Shown piece by piece: positions 8,442-16,376 of a stretch of DNA of 64,000 nt; positions within the stretch are counted from its first letter, which is position 1, and every line of letters starts with the position of its first letter. Where the stretch lies: NCBI GenBank assembly GCA_040400005.1, contig JBBARC010000005.1:1-64000 (forward strand), read 5' to 3'. The position numbers and the translations under genes are program-made. The notes beneath the pieces are model-generated. The model saw only the letters and a list, made by a program, of their open reading frames with translations, was not told the DNA's origin and did no database searches. The DNA comes from JBBARC01 sp040400005. Its GTDB lineage: Bacteria; Pseudomonadota; Alphaproteobacteria; Acetobacterales; Acetobacteraceae.

Positions 8442-9728
8442 CTACCGCAGCCCCACGGGCTGCTGGTTGCCTGTTTGATCTTCGCTTATCGCCGATGCGC
8501 CTGGATTACGCATACCATAGCGGTACGCAAAACCCAGCAGGCCAAACATCACCAAGGGCACCCACCGCCGAATGAAACTTAATTCCAATCCAGCGGCGAT
8601 CAAAAACCCGGCTAGCCCAGCCAAACCCACAACAGCGACAGTCCGAAAAATTACGACATTCTTACTGTCGAGTAAAGTTATGACTAACCCGCGCAAGGCT
8701 GGCAACACTAAAATGCAAAAAGCCGCAAGGCCAACCACACCTTGTTCCGCCAATGTCTCTAAATACAGGCTATGCGCCCACATCACGCGGCGTTCGGGGA
8801 AGCGCGGCGCCCAATCGGGCATATACACGCCGTGGCCTGGCCCAAAGCTTTGCGCACCATGGCCAAGCCAAGGTGCTGCCGCGAACATCGACCAGGCCGA
8901 GGCCCATAAACCCAGCCGCCCCGATACACCGTGATTGTCCATATTATTGGAAAGAAAGAGTTTTTCTAGTGTCTGGACGCCAAACACATGGTCGGCCGCC
9001 ACCACCACCAGGGCCAGAGGCAGCAAATATATAATGAACCGGCGCCACATGGCACTGACCACCAGCACCTCCAAAACGGCCACAACAAAGCCAGTGCGGC
9101 TGCGCAAAATGGTCATCGCCAGCACCGCCAGAAACACCGTCACAATTGCGAGAGCACGCAAGCTCGATGGCGGTAATCCAGCTAAATTACCCCTGGATGG
9201 CAGCCAAACGTGGCGCGGGGCCAGTAAGCCCAGCGGAAAGCACAGCAGCACGGCGGTTACGCAAATGTCGTTGGGCACGTTTAGCAGGGTGTTGCCCGAC
9301 AGCAGCAGCGCCCCTTCGGGCACTTCCAGCAGCAAGGGCAGCTGGGCGCCAAAATAAATCCGCAGCCACCCCACCAGCACGCTAACCGACATCACCACCG
9401 AAAACAGCGACCACGCCACCATCCACAGCCGCGGGTCCCAGCGCGGGTTGCGCATAGCGATCAAAAATAAAACGAGACCGGGGAGGTGAAACGACAAAAA
9501 CCCCGTGGTAATCTGCGGTGCGGGCGAACGTGCCACCGCCACCAGCAAAACCAGGAAAAACGGCACCAGCGGCCACGCAAAACGGTAGCCAACATCCGGC
9601 GCGCCGGGTGCCGCCGGCAGAAAAATAAACGCCGCGGTCAGCGCCACCAACGCCAGGGCGCCGGCCTGCAGCGATAACAGCGGCACCACCATCAAATAGG
9701 CCACCACACACAAAAATAGCTTTGGCAC
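8442..9728 (-). CDS. O-antigen ligase/polymerase-like membrane protein
   Basis: This 428-residue integral membrane protein has about ten to twelve hydrophobic segments, and a periplasmic loop near residues 270-325 containing GHGAQSFGPGHGVYMPDW followed by WAHSLYLETLAEQGVVGLAAF. The H-(S/N)-x-x-L-x-x-x-x-E-x-G-xxG element is the hallmark of the Wzy_C / O-antigen ligase (WaaL) family, which transfers lipid-linked glycans. Whether this one is a ligase or a polymerase cannot be decided. It heads a probable two-gene unit with the GloVer-repeat protein. No other polysaccharide synthesis genes are adjacent. Confidence 0.82.
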   Translation of the reverse strand: MPKLFLCVVAYLMVVPLLSLQAGALALVALTAAFIFLPAAPGAPDVGYRFAWPLVPFFLVLLVAVARSPAPQITTGFLSFHLPGLVLFLIAMRNPRWDPRLWMVAWSLFSVVMSVSVLVGWLRIYFGAQLPLLLEVPEGALLLSGNTLLNVPNDICVTAVLLCFPLGLLAPRHVWLPSRGNLAGLPPSSLRALAIVTVFLAVLAMTILRSRTGFVVAVLEVLVVSAMWRRFIIYLLPLALVVVAADHVFGVQTLEKLFLSNNMDNHGVSGRLGLWASAWSMFAAAPWLGHGAQSFGPGHGVYMPDWAPRFPERRVMWAHSLYLETLAEQGVVGLAAFCILVLPALRGLVITLLDSKNVVIFRTVAVVGLAGLAGFLIAAGLELSFIRRWVPLVMFGLLGFAYRYGMRNPGASAISEDQTGNQQPVGLR

Positions 9729-9779
9729 GCAGCCCGTCCCCCCCGGCTTTTTATCGGCCGCCGTCGGGCCGCTTTTGGC

Positions 9780-11300
9780 TTAATCCAGATAGCGGGCGGT
9801 GAGATGGGCCTCGAAATCGCCAGCGTCGAGCTTTTTGCCGGTTGCCGCCACCAGCAAATCGTTAAACCCCAAGCGTGATCCGTGGGCGTGTACATGCTCA
9901 CCCAGCCAGCCGCGCAATGGCGACAGGTCGCCGCGGGCAAACGCCCGGTCAAGCCCCGGCAAAGCCCGCCGCGCGGCGGCCATTAACTGTGCCGCCGCCA
10001 TGGCGCCCAGCGTGTAGCTCGGGAAATAGCCAAACAGCCCTTCATACCAATGGATATCCTGCAAACACCCCAGCCGGTCATCGGGGGGCACAATGCCCAG
10101 CAGCGCATGCAGCCCATCAGCCCAGGCACCAGGCAGGTCGGCCACCGCCAGATCGCCGCCAATCAGCGCGGTTTCCAGCCGAAAACGCAAAATAACATGC
10201 GCCGGGTAGGTCATTTCATCGGCATCAACGCGGACAAAATCGCGCGCCACCCGGCGCCACAGCCGGGCCAGATTGGCCGGCGCAAACGCACCACCGTGGC
10301 CGGGGAAGCTCGCCACCAGTTCATTCGATAGCCAACCCAGAAATGCATCCGACCGGCACGCCTGCATCTCATATAATAAAGACTGGCTTTCGTGCACCGC
10401 CATGCCGGCGGCAAACCCCACCGGCTGGCGGGCGTATTCGACGGGCAGCCCACGTTCGTACAGCGCATGACCGGTTTCGTGCAGCACCCCCATAATCGCC
10501 TGGGCGGGATCGGCTTCATCGTACCGCGTGGTGATCCGCACATCGGTTGGCGTGCCGCCGCAAAACGGGTGGGTGGAGCGATCCAGCCGGGCATGGGCAA
10601 AATCCAGCCCGGCGCGTTCGGCCAATTTGCGGCACAAAGCTTCCTGGGCGTCGGCCGGGTAAACACCTTTTGGCTTCAGGGGCGGTTTTTGCCGCGCCTG
10701 GCGGGCTTCGGCGCGCGGCAAGGCGGTTGCCAAAAATGCCTCATAATTGGCAAAAATGGGAGCAACGTCGGCGGCCCCGATGCCGCGCTGATAGCCATCC
10801 ATCAGCGCATCGTACGGGGTTAACCCAAGCTTTTCGCCCAGCGCCTGGGCTTCCTGGCGTTTGAGGTTCAACACCTCGGCCAAGGCCGGCGCGACACTTA
10901 CAAAATCATTATCCGCGCGCGCCCGGCGCCAGATTTTTTCGCAGGCCGAATTCGCCCGCGCGGCGGCCTCCACCAAATCGGCCGGCAACGCTGTTGCACG
11001 CACATGGGCGTGCGCCATCAGCGCCAAATTAGCCTGCCGCCAAGAATTTGGCGCCCCACTTGCCAACGCATCTGCATCATCCGCGCCTGCATCATCGGTT
11101 GCCGCCGCCAAGTCATCGGCCAGTTCTGGCGCAGTCAGCAGGCCATGGCCCATACCGGCCAGCACCGCCAACTGATCGGCGCGCGCCGCAGCCCCCCCGA
11201 TCGGCATCACGGCGGCAGCATCCCAGCCCAGCATCTCGCTGGCTTCGGCCAAGGTTGCGATGCGGGCAAAGCGGTCGGTCAGGCGATGATAAGCAGACAT
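9780..11300 (-). CDS. M32 family metallocarboxypeptidase (Taq type)
   Basis: This is a zinc-dependent carboxypeptidase of 506 residues, the normal size for family M32. The zinc motif is HETGH in GVLHETGHALYERGLP (near residue 273), with the downstream glutamate in AVHESQSLLYEMQA. Other family blocks are DRSTHPFCGG and the C-terminal YPAHVILRFRLETALI. The ATG at 11300 begins the typical MSAYHRLTDRFARIATLAEASEMLGWD. The frame is open further upstream to 11405, but that part overlaps the leader of the divergent NnrU-like gene and is unlike the family. The enzyme is cytosolic and broad-specificity, probably involved in peptide turnover. Confidence 0.93.
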   Translation of the reverse strand: MSAYHRLTDRFARIATLAEASEMLGWDAAAVMPIGGAAARADQLAVLAGMGHGLLTAPELADDLAAATDDAGADDADALASGAPNSWRQANLALMAHAHVRATALPADLVEAAARANSACEKIWRRARADNDFVSVAPALAEVLNLKRQEAQALGEKLGLTPYDALMDGYQRGIGAADVAPIFANYEAFLATALPRAEARQARQKPPLKPKGVYPADAQEALCRKLAERAGLDFAHARLDRSTHPFCGGTPTDVRITTRYDEADPAQAIMGVLHETGHALYERGLPVEYARQPVGFAAGMAVHESQSLLYEMQACRSDAFLGWLSNELVASFPGHGGAFAPANLARLWRRVARDFVRVDADEMTYPAHVILRFRLETALIGGDLAVADLPGAWADGLHALLGIVPPDDRLGCLQDIHWYEGLFGYFPSYTLGAMAAAQLMAAARRALPGLDRAFARGDLSPLRGWLGEHVHAHGSRLGFNDLLVAATGKKLDAGDFEAHLTARYLD

Positions 11301-11406
11301 GCACCCCACGCTAAGGCAAACTTGCCCGCCACGCCAAATCCCCCCTATCGTTGCCCAGCAAAATCCCGGCACGCCGCTGGCAAATATGCCCGTTATAAGG
11401 TTCACT

Positions 11407-12084
11407 ATGCTCAGTCTGGCTCTGGCCGCAGCGATTTGGGTGGCGGTTCATATCGGCATCGCCGGCTCGCCATTGCGCGCAGCCATCGCCGCACGCCTGG
11501 GCGATAACGGTTTTCGCGGCCTGTTTTCGCTGATTTCGCTGGCCAGCATTACGCTGCTGATCATGGCCTACCGCGCCGCCCCGCACATGGCACTGTGGAC
11601 CACCCCACCCATCGCCCTGGATACCCTAGCTTTGGTGATGTTACCGGCATCCATGCTTTTTTTCGCCAGTATCGCCAGCCCCAACCCCACCGCCGTGGGA
11701 CAGGATGCCACCATGGCCAGCGGCGCCCACGGCGTGCAGCGCATCACCCGCCACCCTATGTTATGGTCGTTTGCATTATGGGGGGCTGTGCATATGCTGG
11801 CTAATGGCACCTTGGCGGGCCTGCTATTTTTTGGTGCCTTCACCATCACGGCGCTGGCCGGCATGCGATCGATCGACCGCAAACTGGCCGCCCGCCATGC
11901 CTATGGGTTTATGATTTTGGCGCGCGAAACGTCCGTGCTGCCGGGGGCCGCCCTGGTTGCGGGGCGCACCCGCCTGGTCGCCGGTGAAATTAAATGGTGG
12001 GTGCTGGTGGGCGGGTTTGGGCTGTGGATACTGCTGATTTACCTGCACCCGCGCGTGATCGGCCTCGCCGCGGTGCCAGGTTGA
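11407..12084 (+). CDS. NnrU family membrane protein
   Basis: This 225-residue protein has about six transmembrane segments. It shows the NnrU pattern: a VAVHIGIAGSPLR start, FRGLFSLISLASITLLIMAYR, and GVQRITRHPMLWSFALWGAVHMLANG. RHP.lw..alwg..Hml.nG is also seen in the related isoprenylcysteine methyltransferase-like membrane proteins. NnrU was named for nitric oxide metabolism in Rhodobacter, but many members occur without denitrification genes and none are present here. The ATG at 11407 has ATAAGG six bases upstream; in-frame ATGs at 11299 and 11386 lack such a site. Its stop codon overlaps the TTG of the next gene. Confidence 0.82.
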   Translation: MLSLALAAAIWVAVHIGIAGSPLRAAIAARLGDNGFRGLFSLISLASITLLIMAYRAAPHMALWTTPPIALDTLALVMLPASMLFFASIASPNPTAVGQDATMASGAHGVQRITRHPMLWSFALWGAVHMLANGTLAGLLFFGAFTITALAGMRSIDRKLAARHAYGFMILARETSVLPGAALVAGRTRLVAGEIKWWVLVGGFGLWILLIYLHPRVIGLAAVPG

Positions 12085-13367
12085 GCGCCCGCCGCGTGGC
12101 CCCAGCGCCGCAAGCAACCCCAACCGCTAACGCCCCAACTGCTGCCGCGAGTGAGGCGATACCCCCCTTCGGCAACCCGATCGATGTGCTCGCGGTGATC
12201 GATTTTGCCCGCAACAGCCCAAGCCCGCCGCAACAGGCGTTTGGCCTGTGGGACCCAGAGGCAGAATCGACCTGGACCGCCGGCACCGAAAGCGGGTTTA
12301 CCGTTAAGATGCCCACGTTTGGTGGCCCCCATGATGCCACACGCTTGGCATTGGAACTCAACCTAGATCCCTTCGTGGCGTTTCCTCTGCGCATGCGCCA
12401 AAGCCTGGATATCGCGGTTAACGGCCAGCAGATCGGCACCGTGCAGGTGCAAAGCGCGGCAACTCTCACCTTCTATTTGCCTGAATCGTGCAATGCCGCT
12501 GGCAGCCTAGCGGTTGTGCTCACCCACCCCGATGCGGCAAGCCCGGCCGATCTGCGTGGCGAGGCCGATAATCGCCTGTTGGCGTTTGCCTTGCGTGAAG
12601 CGCTGGTGCTGCGTGTGCCGGCGCCAGCCCAGATTACCCCGCGCAACCGCCCGAGCCTGCCGGCGACCCATGCGTCAGATGAAGCAGCCCTAGCCGCCCA
12701 AGTGCGCGCGATCACCGGGCTAGGCCCCGATGGCGTGATGATGGCGATGGAAAGCTTGGGGTTTAATTGCGAATTCGGTATCGCTCAGCGCCGGTCGGGC
12801 GCCGATCCGCTGGGGCTGCTGCGCTTCGTCGGTGTCGACATGCACAAGCTGCTGGCAGGGCTAGACCAGGGTTTCGCCGGGATCGACGACCCCGCCAGCC
12901 TGATTGTTTATCTCAATGAAAGCGAGCGCGCCGAGTATATGGCGCAACAACGGCTTTACGGCATTGTCTTCCACACCTTCCGCTTTGCCGAGGAAACCAC
13001 GGAAGCCACTGTGCGAACCGAAATTTTGCGCAACTTGACCTTCTACCGGCGCAAATTTCTTGAAGTGCTGCGCTCGGGTGAAAAATTATTTGTGCTGCAC
13101 AATGGCAGCATCCTGACTCTGCCGGAGGCGCGATCTGTTCTCATCCTGTTGCGCAGCTACGGGCCGTGTTCGCTGCTGTATGTCACCCGCGGCACGATGG
13201 CACAGGCGGGATCGGTGGAAGCGGTGGAAGACGGTATTTACCACGGCTACATCGAAGCGTTTGCAACCATGGACCCCGATGCGCGCAACCTCAACCTGCC
13301 GGTATGGTGGAGCGTGGTTGCCAACGCCTATCGCCTATGGCGCGAAAACGGCGGCGCCGCCGGGTAA
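12081..13367 (+). CDS. Unrecognised two-part protein with a conserved-looking C-terminal domain
   Basis: I do not recognise this protein. The likely start is the TTG at 12081, overlapping the NnrU stop (TTGA); a GTG at 12096 is an alternative, and the frame is open to 11994. From 12081 it has 428 residues. The first 35 are Ala/Pro/Thr-rich and probably disordered. Residues about 40-190 look like a beta-rich, possibly carbohydrate-binding module (ending in LTFYLPESCNAAGSLAVVLTH.D). A linker follows, and residues about 215-425 form a second domain with SLGFNCEFGIAQRR, PLGLLRF, LYGIVFHTFRF and FYRRKF....LFVLHN. The cysteine in FNCEFG followed by a later His recalls papain-like DUF1796-type domains, but that link is weak. 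No signal peptide or membrane segment is visible. Confidence 0.65.
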   Translation: MSARRVAPAPQATPTANAPTAAASEAIPPFGNPIDVLAVIDFARNSPSPPQQAFGLWDPEAESTWTAGTESGFTVKMPTFGGPHDATRLALELNLDPFVAFPLRMRQSLDIAVNGQQIGTVQVQSAATLTFYLPESCNAAGSLAVVLTHPDAASPADLRGEADNRLLAFALREALVLRVPAPAQITPRNRPSLPATHASDEAALAAQVRAITGLGPDGVMMAMESLGFNCEFGIAQRRSGADPLGLLRFVGVDMHKLLAGLDQGFAGIDDPASLIVYLNESERAEYMAQQRLYGIVFHTFRFAEETTEATVRTEILRNLTFYRRKFLEVLRSGEKLFVLHNGSILTLPEARSVLILLRSYGPCSLLYVTRGTMAQAGSVEAVEDGIYHGYIEAFATMDPDARNLNLPVWWSVVANAYRLWRENGGAAG

Positions 13368-13398
13368 GCCGCCCTGCACCAAATGGCTCTACCTTCAC

Positions 13399-13787
13399 AG
13401 GGCAAACATGCGAAAGGAAGAGTCTTCTTTTTCTGAAGAAAAAGAAGCAAAAAGACTTTTATGCCGCTGGGCCTTAATTCGCGGCGGCATGGAAGCCCCA
13501 GGCCTTGCATGACAGAAGTCTTTTTTGTTTCTTTTTTCGGAAGTCAAAAAGAAAATTCGTAACTGCCCAGGTAGGGGGGAGAACGCTAACTGCCTCAAAA
13601 GACTCAACTCTCGGCGCGCAGTCCATTACGTTACCGACGCAAACTGTCCCTTTTTCGGCAGTTTGCGTATCGAAACCAGACCTAAACCCGAAGTCGCCAT
13701 AAATGTTTTCAATGGGTTGTGTAGCTTCGACCCTACCTGGGCAGTTACGAAAATTCTTACTTTTCTCCACACACGCGATTGCCCTGC
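13399..13787. repeat. Hairpin repeat, inverted pair interrupted by an insertion
   Basis: This fills most of the 450-bp gap before rph. The left unit starts AGGGCAAACATGCGAAAGG and contains stem arms CTTCTTTTTC (13424-13433) and GAAAAAGAAG (13438-13447) around TGAA, then AAAAAGACTTTT. A spacer of about 56 bp follows. The right unit (from about 13513) has arms TTTCTTTTT and AAAAAGAAA around a longer TCGGAAGTC loop. It is split at GAAAATTC by the element at 13559-13748, and resumes as TTCTTACTTTT, ending ACGCGATTGCCCT at 13787. The outer ends are therefore inverted copies of each other. See the copies at 16183, 19803, 34768, 44395, 48793 and 56756. Confidence 0.85.
13559..13748. mobile_element. 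190-bp non-autonomous element with IS66-type ends
   Basis: The terminal inverted repeats are perfect over 18 bp: GTAACTGCCCAGGTAGGG (13559-13576) and its reverse complement at 13731-13748. The element is flanked by the 8-bp direct repeat GAAAATTC (13551-13558 and 13749-13756). Ends beginning GTAA with 8-bp target duplications are characteristic of the IS66 family. No open reading frame of useful size is inside, so it would need a transposase supplied from elsewhere. It carries an internal 10-bp hairpin (ACGCAAACTG / CAGTTTGCGT, 13637-13668). It is inserted into the right half of a hairpin repeat pair. Confidence 0.8.
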
Positions 13788-13817
13788 CCACCCCCACCCC
13801 AATCGAAAGACCACCCC

Positions 13818-14540
13818 ATGCGCCCGTCCGGCCGCGCCCTTGATGCGCTTCGTACCGTCTCGATCGAGCCGGGTTTTTCCCACCACGCCGAAGGCAGCTG
13901 CCTAATCCGCATGGGCGGCACCGAAGTGCTGTGCACGGCAAGTGTGGAAAGCCGCGTGCCCCCCTTTATGCGCAACCAGGGCCTAGGCTGGGTCACCGCC
14001 GAATACGGCATGCTGCCGCGCGCCACCCACACCCGTGGCGACCGCGAAGCCGCCCGCGGCAAACAATCTGGCCGCACCCAAGAAATTCAACGCCTGATCG
14101 GGCGCAGCCTGCGCGCGGTGGTGGATCGCCGCGCCATGGGGGAGATGTCGGTCACCCTCGATTGCGATGTGCTCAACGCCGATGGCGGCACCCGCTGCGC
14201 CAGCATCACCGGCGCCTATGTGGCGCTGGGCCTGGCGTTTGATAAACTGGTGGCCAACAACGTGCTGGCGGCAAGCCCGCTCATCGGCCAGGTGGCGGCG
14301 ATCAGCTGCGGCATTTTTCAGGGCGTGTCGGTGCTGGATTTGGATTACGCGGAAGATAGCGCGGCCGAGGCCGATGCCAATTTTGTGCTAACCACCGGCG
14401 GCGGCATTGTTGAAATTCAGGGCACCGCCGAACAAAAACCATTTACCGACGCCGATTTCGCCGAGCTGATGCGCCTAGCGCGGATCGGCACAGAGCATTT
14501 ATTTGAAGCCCAGCGGGCGGCGCTGATAAAGCTCGCATGA
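13818..14540 (+). CDS. rph: Ribonuclease PH
   Basis: RNase PH is a phosphate-dependent 3'-5' exoribonuclease that trims tRNA precursors; it works as a hexamer. The 240-residue protein starts at MRPSGRALDALRTVSIEPGF, matching the family N-terminus; an upstream in-frame ATG at 13779 would add 13 unrelated residues. Family blocks include GGTEVLCTASVE, GWVTAEYGMLPRATHTRGDREAARGK (phosphate and RNA contacts), RTQEIQRLIGRSLRAVVD, and a C-terminal EIQGTAEQKPF. The coding region overlaps rdgB by 4 bases (ATGA), the widespread rph-rdgB arrangement. The upstream gap is occupied by repeats ending 31 bp before the start, so the promoter may lie within or beyond repeat sequence. Confidence 0.97.
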   Translation: MRPSGRALDALRTVSIEPGFSHHAEGSCLIRMGGTEVLCTASVESRVPPFMRNQGLGWVTAEYGMLPRATHTRGDREAARGKQSGRTQEIQRLIGRSLRAVVDRRAMGEMSVTLDCDVLNADGGTRCASITGAYVALGLAFDKLVANNVLAASPLIGQVAAISCGIFQGVSVLDLDYAEDSAAEADANFVLTTGGGIVEIQGTAEQKPFTDADFAELMRLARIGTEHLFEAQRAALIKLA

Positions 14541-15154
14541 TGCGGGCGCTAAAATCCGGCGAAAAACTGGTTTTGGCCAGCCACAACCCCGGCAAATTGC
14601 GCGAAATCGCCGATTTGCTGGCGCCGTTTGGGCTGGTTGTGGTGTCGGCGGGTGACCTCGGCCTGCCCGAACCCGACGAAACCGCGCCGGATTTCGCCGG
14701 CAACGCGCTGTTAAAAGCGCATGCGGCAGCCCAGGGCGCCGGGCTACCGGCACTGGCCGATGATTCCGGGTTTTGTGTCGCTGGTTTAGGCGGCGCGCCG
14801 GGCATTTTTTCGGCGCGTTGGGCGGGGCCGGCCAAAGATTTTAGCGCCGCCATGGTGCGGGTTGAACGTGACTTAGGCGAAAACCCGGATCGCCGCGCAG
14901 GCTTTGTCTGTGCCCTGGCGGTAGCGTTTCCCGATGGTACCGCCAAAGTGTTTGAAGGCCGGGTAGACGGGGCTGTGGTATTCCCCGCCCGCGGCACGCA
15001 CGGGTTTGGTTATGACCCAATTTTTGTGCCCCACGGCGGCACGCAAACTTACGGCGAGATTGCGCCTGCGGCCAAACACGCCACCAGCCACCGCGCACGC
15101 GCCATGCGGTTATTACTGGATAGCGGCATTATGCCGCCTGCATCTGGCGCGTGA
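14537..15154 (+). CDS. rdgB: XTP/dITP diphosphatase (RdgB/HAM1 family)
   Basis: RdgB hydrolyses non-canonical purine triphosphates (dITP, XTP) to monophosphates, keeping them out of DNA and RNA. The 205-residue length is normal. Motifs: LASHNPGKLREI at the N-terminus (nucleotide binding), PALADDSGFCVAGLGGAPGIFSARWAG in the middle, and GTHGFGYDPIF near the C-terminus. The first of two adjacent ATGs overlaps the rph stop, so the pair is translationally coupled. The last 26 bases overlap the 3' end of the convergent acyltransferase gene, an unusually tight tail-to-tail arrangement with no terminator between them. Confidence 0.96.
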   Translation: MMRALKSGEKLVLASHNPGKLREIADLLAPFGLVVVSAGDLGLPEPDETAPDFAGNALLKAHAAAQGAGLPALADDSGFCVAGLGGAPGIFSARWAGPAKDFSAAMVRVERDLGENPDRRAGFVCALAVAFPDGTAKVFEGRVDGAVVFPARGTHGFGYDPIFVPHGGTQTYGEIAPAAKHATSHRARAMRLLLDSGIMPPASGA

Positions 15155-16103
15155 TAAAGCGCCGCGCTGGCCGATCGATGAAACGATCGAGGGCTATGCC
15201 GGCCGGCAGGCTGACCAACGCCCCGACTAACGGGCCCAAAACCGGTATGGCAAAGCCGTGCAGCAGATAGATCGCGTAAGACGCATCGCCCAAGGTGACC
15301 AGCACCGTCGGAACGCGCGCGCGGCCATCCAGCGCCAGAGCGCCCGCCAGCATAACGCCCGCAGCACTGCCCCACACCAGCCCGCGCCACGGCCCGGCCA
15401 GCGGCAACATCAGCACAGCGGCCAACCCGAGCAACAAAAGGGCAGCCCCCGGCAACCGCGCCAGCGCGCCACGCTGCCACAGCGCAAACACCGCCATGCC
15501 GATGGCGAATTCCACCACCAGCCCATTCGCCAGGCTGGCAACCGCAGGCCAGGTGGGCTCGCGCCAAAACCCCGCCATACCCAGGCCGATCAACACCGGC
15601 ACCACCACGCGCGCTGGTGTGCGGCCTGCCGCCAATGCAAGCGCGATCAGCGTGTAGAAGAAAAATTCAAAATTGAGGGTCCACCCCACCGCCAGCACCG
15701 GGCGCACCACACCCAGGCCATCGCGCGCCGGTATGAAGGCAAAACTTGCAAAAATACTCCAGGCAGTGGGGTGCGTGTGCGCGGCAGCCTGCGGCAACGC
15801 CCGCATGGTTGCCAGTTTGACCAGGGTCAGCCCCCAATACAGCGGCACGATGCGGGCCGCCCGGCTGCGCCAAAACGCGATGGCGGCGTGGCGATTGGCC
15901 GCCATATCTTTGGTCGCCATCGCCATCACAAAGCCGCTGAGCACAAAGAAAATATCAACGCCGGCCGACAAATTCGGCCAGGCAGCGATGGCGGCTTCAC
16001 CAAACTGAACCTGCTGCGCGTGATACAGCACCACCAGCAGGCAAGCCAGCGCCCGCAAGGCTTGCAGGGTCGCCAAATGGCGGCGATGGGTAGGGTTGCC
16101 CAC
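15129..16103 (-). CDS. Acyltransferase 3 family membrane protein (OafA type)
   Basis: This 324-residue protein has about ten hydrophobic segments and the acyltransferase-3 signature: LQALRALACLLVVLYHA near residue 20 with the catalytic-type histidine, then GVDIFFVLSGFVMA (about 48-61), RIVPLYWGLTL, and a late FIDRPARRFI. Members move acetyl or other acyl groups onto lipopolysaccharide, capsule or peptidoglycan sugars. The target is not evident here. It has a GTG start. Its 3' end overlaps rdgB by 26 bases, and its 5' side faces hemW across the repeat at 16183-16368. Confidence 0.88.
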   Translation of the reverse strand: MGNPTHRRHLATLQALRALACLLVVLYHAQQVQFGEAAIAAWPNLSAGVDIFFVLSGFVMAMATKDMAANRHAAIAFWRSRAARIVPLYWGLTLVKLATMRALPQAAAHTHPTAWSIFASFAFIPARDGLGVVRPVLAVGWTLNFEFFFYTLIALALAAGRTPARVVVPVLIGLGMAGFWREPTWPAVASLANGLVVEFAIGMAVFALWQRGALARLPGAALLLLGLAAVLMLPLAGPWRGLVWGSAAGVMLAGALALDGRARVPTVLVTLGDASYAIYLLHGFAIPVLGPLVGALVSLPAGIALDRFIDRPARRFITRQMQAA

Positions 16104-16182
16104 AAAAATTGGTCCGGCTCGTTCAGGATATTACCGTTGCGTATGTGCAGCGTTTACGCAAGCCGGCCGCACCAGCCAAGCC

Positions 16183-16368
16183 GGGCAATCAGGTGAAAGT
16201 AAGACTCTTCTTTTTCTGAAGAAAAAGAAGCAAAAAGACTTTTGAAACTGGGGGCTGGGACTCTTGGCTGCATCGAATCCAAAACCAAACGTCAAAAAAG
16301 TCTTTTTTGTTTCTTTTTTCTTCAGAAAAAAGAAAATCCTTACTTTTTTGCATTCACCAAACCGCCCT
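16183..16368. repeat. Hairpin repeat, intact inverted pair
   Basis: This is the clearest paired copy. The left end is GGGCAATCAGGTGAA, then GTAAGACT, arms CTTCTTTTTC (16207-16216) and GAAAAAGAAG (16221-16230) around TGAA, then CAAAAAGACTTTT. A spacer of about 54 bp follows. The right unit has AAGTCTTTTTTG, arms TTTCTTTTTTC (16310-16320) and GAAAAAAGAAA (16325-16335) around TTCA, then TTACTTTTTTGCATTCACC and GCCCT. Left and right are imperfect inverted copies. It occupies most of the gap between the acyltransferase and hemW and ends 8 bp before the hemW ATG. Confidence 0.85.
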
Positions 16369-16376
16369 GAACACCC

